Origin: Haloarcula rubra
GTDB taxonomy: Archaea > Halobacteriota > Halobacteria > Halobacteriales > Haloarculaceae
DNA: 64,000 nucleotides
Assembly (NCBI RefSeq): GCF_019599465.1
Contig: NZ_RKLR01000007.1
Coordinates: forward strand, 124,001-188,000
Reading direction: 5' to 3'
In this document: positions 35,913 to 41,782 of the stretch, piece after piece
Position numbering within the stretch: the first letter of the stretch is position 1
Layout: each line of letters begins with the position of its first letter
Notes under the pieces: generated by a model
What the model was told of the DNA's origin: nothing
The model's input: the letters and a program-made list of their open reading frames with translations, nothing else
The model's database searches: none
Made by a program: the position numbers and the translations under genes

Positions 35913-35924
35913 CGAACATATTCG
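35913..35924. promoter_or_regulatory. NarO-type inverted repeat, site 2
   Basis: CGAACATATTCG lies immediately after the preceding cupin stop and 39 nt before the DUF2249 start at 35964. The outer CGAA/TTCG arms are perfect and the inner C/G pair is replaced by C/A, so it is slightly degenerate. It would allow separate induction of the DUF2249-cupin pair. Confidence 0.6.
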
Positions 35925-35963
35925 GGAGAAACCCCTCCGCCGGTGACGGGGTACCTCCGGGTG

Positions 35964-36200
35964 ATGCCCGCCACGAAACTCGACCTGCGCGACATGGCAC
36001 CGCCCGAGCGACACCCGACCATCCACTCGGCGTTCGACGAGTTGGACCCGGGTGAGACGCTCCGCATCGTCAACGACCACGAACCGAAGCCGCTGTTCTA
36101 CGAACTGCAGGCGGAAGTCGACGCGTTCGACGCCGAGCGCTACGACTGCCGGAAGGAGGGGGAGGGCAAGTACGTCGCCGACCTCCCGAAGAGAGCATGA
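35964..36200 (+). CDS. DUF2249 (TusA-like) protein
   Basis: 78 residues. TKLDLRDMAPPERHPTIHSA then LRIVNDHEPKPLFYELQAEV is the DUF2249 core, distantly related to the TusA/SirA two-layer fold. Members are common in denitrification and NO-detoxification clusters. An RH-P and NDHEPKPL pattern is intact. ATG at 35964 follows a GTG frame upstream. Its stop overlaps the next cupin's start (ATGA). Confidence 0.88.
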   Translation: MPATKLDLRDMAPPERHPTIHSAFDELDPGETLRIVNDHEPKPLFYELQAEVDAFDAERYDCRKEGEGKYVADLPKRA

Positions 36201-36514
36201 GCGGGGTCGGCGCCGCCGGCCTCGAACGCGTCTCGCTGTCCGACCTCGACGCGTCGGGTCGCGCGCAACTATTCGAGGGCGAACCGAAGACGGTCCGGCT
36301 GACGCTCTCGGCGGGCGAGGAGGTCCCGCCTCACCAGCATCCGGGCCGGGACATCGTCTTCCACCTGCTGGACGGCGAGGTGGACCTGACGCTGGGCGAG
36401 ACGACGCTCTCGCTGTCGGCCAGCGACGTCGCCCGGTTCGATGGCGAGCAAGACATCTCGCCCGCCGCCGTCACCGACTGCGAGGCGCTGCTGGTACTGG
36501 CCACGTCCGAGTGA
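36197..36514 (+). CDS. cupin-domain protein, metal-binding type
   Basis: 105 residues. Motif 1 is VPPHQHPGRDIVFHLLDGEV with H-x-H and a later His; motif 2 is LSLSASDVARFDGEQDISPA. The two His (HQH) plus Glu/His make a metal site plausible, unlike the cupin at 35541. It overlaps DUF2249 by 4 bp, implying coupled production. Function in the NO island is unknown. Confidence 0.82.
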   Translation: MSGVGAAGLERVSLSDLDASGRAQLFEGEPKTVRLTLSAGEEVPPHQHPGRDIVFHLLDGEVDLTLGETTLSLSASDVARFDGEQDISPAAVTDCEALLVLATSE

Positions 36515-36596
36515 GACATCCCCGTCTGCGGTCCTGACGGGACGAACGACGTTTTCAGGCCGGACGACCTAGGGTGGGTATGGGTGTTACGGTACG

Positions 36597-37049
36597 ATGG
36601 ACGCTGACGACCGCCCGGAGGCGACGGCCGTGACCGAAGGCGCCCCGGTCGACGACCACCCCGTGCTGCTGTTCGACGGCGTCTGCAACCTCTGTAACCG
36701 GACCGTACAGTTCGTCGTCCCGCGCGACCCGACGGGAATCGTCCGGTTCGCGCCCCTCCAGTCGGAAGTCGGGACGGAACTGCTGGAGCGGGTCGGCCTG
36801 CCGACCGACGAGATGGAGTCCGTCGTCCTCGTCGAGGGCGACGAGGTGTACCGGAAGTCGGCCGCGGCCATCCGCGTCGCGGAACTGCTCGGGTGGCCCT
36901 ACAGTCTCGCGAGCGTCGGGCGACTCGTGCCCGACGGACTGCGGGACGCGGCCTACGACGTCGTCGCGGAGAACCGGTACGACTGGTTCGGCCGCAAGGA
37001 CCAGTGTATGGTGCCCGACGACGACGTGAGCGACCGCTTCCTCGGCTAG
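36597..37049 (+). CDS. DCC-family thiol-disulfide oxidoreductase
   Basis: 150 residues. VLLFDGVCNLCNRTVQFVVP contains the DCC/C-x2-C signature (DGVCNLC). PLQSEVGTELLERVGL and YRKSAAAIRVAELLG complete the family pattern. It would exchange disulfides or bind haem/metal. No CGAAC-type repeat was found before it, although a weak gacgaacgacgttttc is present at about 36540. It is convergent by 4 bp with the HemA-like gene. Confidence 0.88.
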   Translation: MDADDRPEATAVTEGAPVDDHPVLLFDGVCNLCNRTVQFVVPRDPTGIVRFAPLQSEVGTELLERVGLPTDEMESVVLVEGDEVYRKSAAAIRVAELLGWPYSLASVGRLVPDGLRDAAYDVVAENRYDWFGRKDQCMVPDDDVSDRFLG

Positions 37050-37324
37050 CCGAACAGTTCGGCCGCCGTCTCGACGGTCCCGTCGCCGACGCTGCTCGGC
37101 TGGCGGAGACTCGCTCGCGGGACCGCGAGCAGTCGCTCGGCCAGTCGTTCGCTCAGGCGTTCGACGGCGGCGGCCTGTTCGTCGGTCAGGTCGCCCTGCG
37201 CTCGCAACTGTGTGAGCGCTCGTTCGAGCTGTTCGGCCCGAATCTCGGCGGCTCGGGCCTCTATCTGTCCGAGAGCCTGTTCCACGTCGGTCGTCGTCTC
37301 GCGGGTGTCGTCGTTCACGTGCAT
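37046..37324 (-). CDS. stand-alone protein resembling the glutamyl-tRNA reductase dimerisation domain
   Basis: 92 residues. QIEARAAEIRAEQLERALTQ, LRAQGDLTDEQAAAVERLSE and RLAERLLAVPRASLRQ, ending VETAAELFG, follow the C-terminal dimerisation helix pattern of HemA (GluTR), without any catalytic or NADPH domain. It overlaps the upstream DUF2249 gene by 10 bp and lies in the NO/haem-protein island. It might modulate haem synthesis by binding GluTR, but this is inference from resemblance only. Confidence 0.7.
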   Translation of the reverse strand: MHVNDDTRETTTDVEQALGQIEARAAEIRAEQLERALTQLRAQGDLTDEQAAAVERLSERLAERLLAVPRASLRQPSSVGDGTVETAAELFG

Positions 37325-37587
37325 GGTTTCCAGATGACGGTCACGGTCGCGTCGTCGGTGTCGACGGTCTCGTAGTCGTAGCCGCGGTCGTCGAGTTTCG
37401 GGTAGAGGTGCTGTGGGGCGCGGTCGTTGTACTGGACGAGGACGGTGTCGTCGTCCAGTTCCGGCAGTCGTTCGAGCGTCTCGGCGAGCGGTTTCGGCGG
37501 CCCCAGTTCGCGCACGTCCAGTCGTTCGGTCGGGGCGTCGGCCGGCGCGTCGGTCTGGGCGACGACGGCGTCGGTTGCCAGTGACAT
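37315..37587 (-). CDS. DUF2249 protein, second copy
   Basis: 90 residues. ERLDVRELGPPKPLAETLER then VQYNDRAPQHLYPKLDDRGY is the DUF2249 pattern, divergent from the copy at 35964 in having RAPQHLYP in the place of EPKPLFYE. It starts 38 nt from the CGAAC-N2-GTTCG repeat at 37626, back-to-back with the NnrS-like gene. It is coupled to the HemA-like gene by a 10-bp overlap. Confidence 0.85.
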   Translation of the reverse strand: MSLATDAVVAQTDAPADAPTERLDVRELGPPKPLAETLERLPELDDDTVLVQYNDRAPQHLYPKLDDRGYDYETVDTDDATVTVIWKPCT

Positions 37588-37625
37588 AGGTGGGCGTTGA
37601 CGCTCCGCCGCGCCGACGGTTTCCC

Positions 37626-37637
37626 CGAACGTGTTCG
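37626..37637. promoter_or_regulatory. NarO-type inverted repeat, site 3 (shared by divergent genes)
   Basis: CGAACGTGTTCG, extended to CCGAAC-GT-GTTCGG at 37625-37638. It is 38 nt from the minus-strand start (37587) and 39 nt from the plus-strand start (37677), the same geometry as site 1. No TATA box is obvious on either side. Confidence 0.75.
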
Positions 37638-37676
37638 GCCACACCGACAGCAGGCCGGCGCCCCAACTGGCGAGTG

Positions 37677-38993
37677 ATGAGCGCGATACCCGGAGACGTC
37701 GATACGGACGCGGGCCCGCCGATGACGATTCCGCTCCGGCACTTCGTCGTCGCGCTGGCCTTCCTCGTGGCCGGCGTGGCCGTCGGCGTGGCGGGCGGCC
37801 GCGGTGGCCACCTCGCACAGGTCCACCTGTTGCTCGCCGGTTGGGTCTGTCTCACCATCATGGGCGCGATGACGCAGTTCGTCCCCGTCTGGTCGGGCGT
37901 CGCCCTCTACTCGCGCCGCCTCGCCGCGCTCCAGTTGCCCCTCGCGGCCGCCGGGTTCGCGGGACTGGCCGTCGGCCTCCTGTTCGGCGTCACTTCCGTC
38001 CTCCCGGTAGCCGGAGCGCTGGCCGTCGCGGGCGTCTGGACGTTCGTCTACACCGTCGGTCGGACGCTCGCCGCGGCCGAGTGGGACGTGACGACGGTGC
38101 ACTTCGCGGCCGCACTGGGCTTCTTCGTCCTCGTGACGAGCGCGGGCGTCGGGCTGGCGCTCGACCACGCCGCCGGCGTCCTCCCTGTCGTTGGCCTCAC
38201 GCGAGCGGACCTCCTGCTGGCCCACGCCACGCTCGCGGTGTTCGGCGCCATCCTGACCACCGTCTCGGGCGCGCTCGCGCAACTCGCGCCGATGTTCACG
38301 CAGACCGACGCCACTCGCGTCGGCGAGGCGCTCCAGCGAGCGGAGACGGCGAGCTACCCGCTCGGCGTCCTGCTCCTCGCGGGCGGGCGATTGCTGGGTC
38401 GGCCCACCGTCGCCCGCATCGGTGCGCTCCTCGTCGCCGGGGGGTTGGCCGTCGTCGGCCTGTTGCTGGCTCGGCGGCTCCTCGCCGCGAGCGTCGAGTG
38501 GACGCCGATGCTCACCCGGTACGCCGTCGTCGCCCTCTCGCTGGTGGTCTGGGCACCGCTCTCGGCGTGGGCGTGGTGGCAGGACCCGCTCGCCTACGGT
38601 GCGCTGTTCGGCCACCCGGCGCTCGCGCCGCTGCTGCTGATGGGCGCCGTCGGGTTCGTCGTCCTCGGGACGCTGTACCACGTCGTCCCGTTCGTCGTCT
38701 GGGTCCACCGGTACAGCGACCGGCTCGGGTTCGAGGACGTGCCGATGATAGACAACCTGTACGACGACCGGGTCGCGCTCGGGGACGGCCTCTGTCTGGG
38801 CGCCGCGACGGCCCTCGCCGTCGGGACCGGACTCGGTCCCGTGCCAGCGTGGACGGGCCTGCTCGTGGGCTGTCTCGCCCTCGTCGGGGCGGTGCTGTTC
38901 GCCGGCAACCTGCTCGGCGTCCTCGTCGAACACGGGCCACAGTCGTTGCCGGCGCTCGTCGGCGGTCGGTTCGTGGAAGAGTCCGAGCCCTGA
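37677..38993 (+). CDS. NnrS-like polytopic membrane protein of NO/denitrification clusters
   Basis: 438 residues, about twelve membrane helices. Conserved-looking His positions include VHLLLAGWVCLTIMGAMTQF, LLLAHATLAVFGAILTTVSG and GTLYHVVPFVVWVHRYSDRL, which resemble haem/copper-binding NnrS-type proteins and a haem-oxidase-like fold. Such proteins accompany NO reductase and protect from NO or sense it. It lies in the island with norZ, shares the inverted repeat with DUF2249, and starts at ATG 37677. Exact family uncertain. Confidence 0.62.
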   Translation: MSAIPGDVDTDAGPPMTIPLRHFVVALAFLVAGVAVGVAGGRGGHLAQVHLLLAGWVCLTIMGAMTQFVPVWSGVALYSRRLAALQLPLAAAGFAGLAVGLLFGVTSVLPVAGALAVAGVWTFVYTVGRTLAAAEWDVTTVHFAAALGFFVLVTSAGVGLALDHAAGVLPVVGLTRADLLLAHATLAVFGAILTTVSGALAQLAPMFTQTDATRVGEALQRAETASYPLGVLLLAGGRLLGRPTVARIGALLVAGGLAVVGLLLARRLLAASVEWTPMLTRYAVVALSLVVWAPLSAWAWWQDPLAYGALFGHPALAPLLLMGAVGFVVLGTLYHVVPFVVWVHRYSDRLGFEDVPMIDNLYDDRVALGDGLCLGAATALAVGTGLGPVPAWTGLLVGCLALVGAVLFAGNLLGVLVEHGPQSLPALVGGRFVEESEP

Positions 38994-38998
38994 CTCGC

Positions 38999-39289
38999 TC
39001 ATTCCTCGCTGGGCTGGTCGGTGTACAGCGAGTAGGTCAGCACGGCGAACCCGGCGGCGGTGAACACGCTCTCGACGGCGGTGCTCGTCGCCACGGGGAA
39101 CTCGAGTATCTGGTGGAGGCTGCCGGCCAGCAGTGCCCCGGCAGTCACGAGACCGATACCGACCCAGAGCGCACGCATCGCCGTCGCTCGCGTTCGGTTG
39201 TACGCCCTGTACGTCAGCGTCGTGAGGACGGCCCCGCAGACGAGCGTCACCGTCTTGGCCGCCACGAGCAGCACGGTACTGGGGTGCAT
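38999..39289 (-). CDS. DUF7521-like membrane protein, copy A
   Basis: 96 residues with three membrane helices (VLLVAAKTVTLVCGAVLTTL; LWVGIGLVTAGALLAGSLH; VFTAAGFAVLTYSLYTDQP). The YRAYNRTRATAMRALWVGIG loop and the ending LYSLY-type are shared with copy B (39363-39662), showing duplication. Both follow the winged-helix gene on the same strand. A role as a regulator-linked membrane sensor is only a suggestion. Confidence 0.75.
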   Translation of the reverse strand: MHPSTVLLVAAKTVTLVCGAVLTTLTYRAYNRTRATAMRALWVGIGLVTAGALLAGSLHQILEFPVATSTAVESVFTAAGFAVLTYSLYTDQPSEE

Positions 39290-39362
39290 CGTCGTGCGGA
39301 GTGCTCCGCGACTCTGGACAATATAAACCGGCGCGCGTTGCCAGCGAGTGAGAAGCCCCGGC

Positions 39363-39662
39363 TCAGCGCACGTAGAGGGAGTAGAGGATGATGCCGAGGC
39401 CGACTGCGGTCAGGGCGCTGGAGACGAAGACGCTCGTGTAGATGAGGTTCACGCCGAGGTACGTCCCGACGACGAGGTCTAGCACGCCACCGAGTATCGC
39501 ACCGAGCGTGACGATGCCGAACCCGTAGGTGAGCCACTTGTGCTGTGGGGCCCCCGTCCGGTCGTAGGCCTGATACGAGTAGTAGGTTATCAGCCCACCG
39601 ATGATGAGGATGAGCGTCTTCGAGACGACGACACCGACCTGTGAACTGGGTATGTGTACCAT
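39363..39662 (-). CDS. DUF7521-like membrane protein, copy B
   Basis: 99 residues, three helices (VVVSKTLILIIGGLITYYSY; YGFGIVTLGAILGGVLDLV; SALTAVGLGIILYSLYVR). Shares AYDRTGAPQHKWLTYGFGIV with the equivalent loop of copy A. It is 3 bp after the winged-helix gene, so the two are an operon, with copy A possibly third. In haloarchaea HTH plus DUF7521 genes recur near copper or NO-linked genes, from memory. Confidence 0.76.
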   Translation of the reverse strand: MVHIPSSQVGVVVSKTLILIIGGLITYYSYQAYDRTGAPQHKWLTYGFGIVTLGAILGGVLDLVVGTYLGVNLIYTSVFVSSALTAVGLGIILYSLYVR

Positions 39663-39665
39663 GTG

Positions 39666-40043
39666 TTAGGTCTCCTTTCGAACTTCCGACCAGAGGTTCT
39701 CCAGCCGCTGGTCCGGGGACCGGGCGCGGTGCGTGATGTCGACGGCGAACTCCCGGTGCTCGTCGAGCGCGATGACCACCTCCTCGAAGTCGACCGCGTA
39801 CCGACTGGCGTGTTGTCCGTCGGGTCGAACCTCGACGCCCTCGTACAGCAGCGACGAGTCGGTCAGTAGTTCGAGCTTACGGTAGGTCGTCGACAGTGGG
39901 ACGTCACTCTGCTCCGAGATTTCGCTCGCGGTCATCGGCTCGTCGAGCACGCTGACGATGTCCCGGCAGTCCTCGTCGTCCAGTGCGTCGAGAACTGTGG
40001 TGAGTTCCGGTGTCTCCTCGTCAGCGAACGGGTCCCGAACCAT
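39666..40043 (-). CDS. winged-helix (ArsR/TrmB-type) transcriptional regulator
   Basis: 125 residues. LDALDDEDCRDIVSVLDEPM then TASEISEQSDVPLSTTYRKL is a winged helix-turn-helix, followed by the wing YEGVEVRPDGQHASRYAVDF and a C-terminal helix. It is divergent from the multicopper oxidase gene across 209 bp and cotranscribed with the DUF7521 pair. A TATA element (gattaaaagg on the minus strand) lies about 30 nt before the ATG. It may regulate the multicopper oxidase or itself. Confidence 0.86.
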   Translation of the reverse strand: MVRDPFADEETPELTTVLDALDDEDCRDIVSVLDEPMTASEISEQSDVPLSTTYRKLELLTDSSLLYEGVEVRPDGQHASRYAVDFEEVVIALDEHREFAVDITHRARSPDQRLENLWSEVRKET

Positions 40044-40127
40044 CCTTGTCGCCAACTCATCTCCCGTACCTTTTAATCTAACCGACTCACGGCGAACGTC
40101 GGTTTGCGGCAGTCTCAGGCGTGTATA

Positions 40128-40142
40128 CCCGAAGTATTCGGG
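40128..40142. promoter_or_regulatory. 15-bp inverted repeat between wHTH and multicopper oxidase genes
   Basis: CCCGAA-GTA-TTCGGG, a perfect palindrome with 6-bp arms. It is similar to the CGAAC-N2-GTTCG sites but has a 3-nt centre and CCCGAA arms. It lies 84 nt before the wHTH start and 110 nt before the oxidase start. A second short repeat (AGAAC-g-GTTCT, about 40183-40193) is nearer the oxidase. Either could bind the divergent regulator. Confidence 0.55.
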
Positions 40143-40252
40143 GCAGTATTTGATGGCGCTTGCGCCCCATTCCCAGCTGCTGAGAACGGTTCTACCCCGG
40201 TGAGAACGTCCCTGCGGGGGTTTATACTCACACTCGTTACGTTCAGGTGTCC

Positions 40253-41404
40253 ATGAGCAAACGAGTCGGTGCACCCGGTTCAGGTATCTCGCGTCGTGAC
40301 TTCGTGAAGGCGTCCGGCCTCGGCGGAACGCTCGCTCTCGCTGGCTGTACGGCCCCCGGCGACCCACAGGAGTCCGTCGACACGTCGACCGAGACGAGTG
40401 CCAGTCAGACCGGCGGAGACCTACCGTCGACGTCGCCGCCGGAAATCGTCAACGTCGACGAACAGGGTGGCGAAGTGACGCTCTCCTCGGTTCCCGCACA
40501 GCACCACGCGCACCCGGGTGAGTCGATGGGTGGCCCTGTCGAACTACCGCAGGTGTGGGCGTTCAAAGCCGACGACGGCGACCCGAGCGTCCCCGGCCCC
40601 ATCCTTCGGACGACCGAAGGGGAAGACATGGAGGTGACGCTGGACAACACGAACGGCATGCGCCCGCACACGGTCCACTTCCACGCCGTCTCGAAGAAGT
40701 GGGAGGACGACGGCGTCCCGACGACCACCGGCGTCCGCGTCGACCCGGGCGAGAAACACACCTACACCATCCCGGCGGACGTGCCCGGCACGCACCTCTA
40801 CCACTGCCACTACCAGACCCCGCGGCACCTCGACATGGGGATGTACGGCATCTTCCGCGTGGACCCGAAGGGGTACGAACCGGCCGACAAGGAGTACTTC
40901 CTCTCGTTCAAGGAGTGGGACTCCCGGCTCAACCGCCAGATGGCCGGGATGGACGCAACCTACGACCCGCGGAACCGCCGGCCCGACACCTTCACCGTCA
41001 ACGGGAAGTCCGCACCGCGCACCCTCCACCCCGAGGACGGCTCGCCCATCATCGTCGAACAGGGTGATACGGTCCGCCTGCACATGCTCAACGCGGGGTA
41101 CATGGACCACCCGATGCACATCCACAACCACCGCTTCCAGGTGACCCACAAGGACGGCGGCGAGATTCCCGAGGTGGCCCGCCACGAGCAGGACGTCTGC
41201 TCGATTCCGCCCGCGGGCCGCCGAACCGTGGAGTTCACGGCCGACGCCGACCCCGGCATCTACCTCATGCACTGCCACAAGGTCAACCACGTCATGAACG
41301 GGAGCGCCTACCCCGGCGGGATGCTCACCGGCGTCGTCTACAAGGAGGCGATGCAGACGGACATCTTCAAGCAGTTGATGGAGTACGCGGGGTACGAGGG
41401 TTGA
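40253..41404 (+). CDS. two-domain multicopper oxidase, NirK-like layout
   Basis: 383 residues. A Tat signal (ISRRDFVKASGLGGTLAL) ends at lipobox LAGC. Domain 1 carries HTVHFHAV and YHCHYQTPRHLDMGM (HCH then His and Met, a type 1 site). Domain 2 carries HPMHIHNHRFQV and LMHCHKVNH...GM. So both domains appear to have type 1 ligands, and the interdomain HxH/HCH set would form a trinuclear centre. This differs from canonical NirK (PHNVDFH, HCAPPGM). TATA tttatact (40220-40227) is 26-33 nt before ATG 40253. Nitrite reductase activity cannot be assumed. Confidence 0.8.
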   Translation: MSKRVGAPGSGISRRDFVKASGLGGTLALAGCTAPGDPQESVDTSTETSASQTGGDLPSTSPPEIVNVDEQGGEVTLSSVPAQHHAHPGESMGGPVELPQVWAFKADDGDPSVPGPILRTTEGEDMEVTLDNTNGMRPHTVHFHAVSKKWEDDGVPTTTGVRVDPGEKHTYTIPADVPGTHLYHCHYQTPRHLDMGMYGIFRVDPKGYEPADKEYFLSFKEWDSRLNRQMAGMDATYDPRNRRPDTFTVNGKSAPRTLHPEDGSPIIVEQGDTVRLHMLNAGYMDHPMHIHNHRFQVTHKDGGEIPEVARHEQDVCSIPPAGRRTVEFTADADPGIYLMHCHKVNHVMNGSAYPGGMLTGVVYKEAMQTDIFKQLMEYAGYEG

Positions 41405-41421
41405 GCGAAGCGAAACCCTCG
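41395..41421 (+). terminator. hairpin overlapping the multicopper oxidase stop
   Basis: CGAGGGTT (41395-41402) and AACCCTCG (41414-41421) form an 8-bp stem with an 11-nt loop that includes the TGA stop. No long T-run follows, so termination is possible but unproven. Two related GC hairpins (cacgagcgagcgg core) follow to about 41510. Confidence 0.4.
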
Positions 41422-41675
41422 TCACGAGCGAGCGGGGAGGAACGACCCGCGAGCCACGAGAGCTGACCGTAGGGAGGCTCTCGCCACGAGCGAGCGGCGA
41501 GGGTTGCGCGCCCCCCTCGACCTAGTCCGACGGGCCAGAAACAGTGTGGCTCACCCGGACCGAGACGACCGACTTCTCCGCTGACCGTCTACGAACACCC
41601 GGTACCCGTGGGTCGACGTCGTTGGCTCGACCGCGCCCACGCGGTACCGCCGAACACGACGGTTCTTCACGATTA

Positions 41676-41691
41676 TTTAGGCTAGCCTAAA
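41676..41691. promoter_or_regulatory. DtxR/Idr-type iron box upstream of norZ
   Basis: TTTAGGCTAGCCTAAA is a perfect 16-bp palindrome of the TTAGG-N4-CCTAA form bound by DtxR/SirR/Idr iron-dependent regulators. It lies 14 bp before the CGAAC-type site and 91 nt before norZ. Iron-responsive control of a haem/non-haem iron NO reductase would make sense. Binding is inference from motif shape. Confidence 0.6.
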
Positions 41692-41704
41692 AAGTACGTT
41701 CGCC

Positions 41705-41716
41705 CGAACGTGTTCG
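41705..41716. promoter_or_regulatory. NarO-type inverted repeat, site 4 (norZ)
   Basis: CGAACGTGTTCG, identical to the core of site 3. It is 66 nt before the norZ ATG, further than the 38-39 nt of the other sites, and here a TATA-like catacaaac lies between. A longer 5' leader or a different activation geometry is possible. Confidence 0.7.
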
Positions 41717-41782
41717 TCCCCGTCGTCGGTCCCCGAGAACTGGGGTCGCATACAAACCCGAGGACGGAGAACCGCCGCCTGT

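Larger units (their letters stand above)
41405..41782. other. 378-bp intergenic region before norZ
   Basis: No gene is visible. The left part has GC hairpins around two copies of cacgagcgagcgg (41424-41436 and about 41492-41504). The right part is an AT-rich island holding a DtxR-type iron box (41676-41691) and a CGAAC-N2-GTTCG site (41705-41716), with a TATA-like catacaaac about 28-36 nt before the norZ ATG. Confidence 0.7.

Noticed and set aside
36530..36560. CGAAC-type site before the DCC gene (gacgaacgacgttttc)
   Set aside because: The right arm does not match GTTCG and the spacing is wrong, so it was not counted with the other sites.
40253..41404. Naming the multicopper oxidase nirK
   Set aside because: The copper-ligand motifs differ from canonical NirK (no PHNVDFH or HCAPPGM); only the context suggests nitrite reduction.
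41650..41670. cgaacacgacggttc as another CGAAC-type site before norZ
   Set aside because: Arms are separated by 5 nt and the right arm is incomplete; probably chance.
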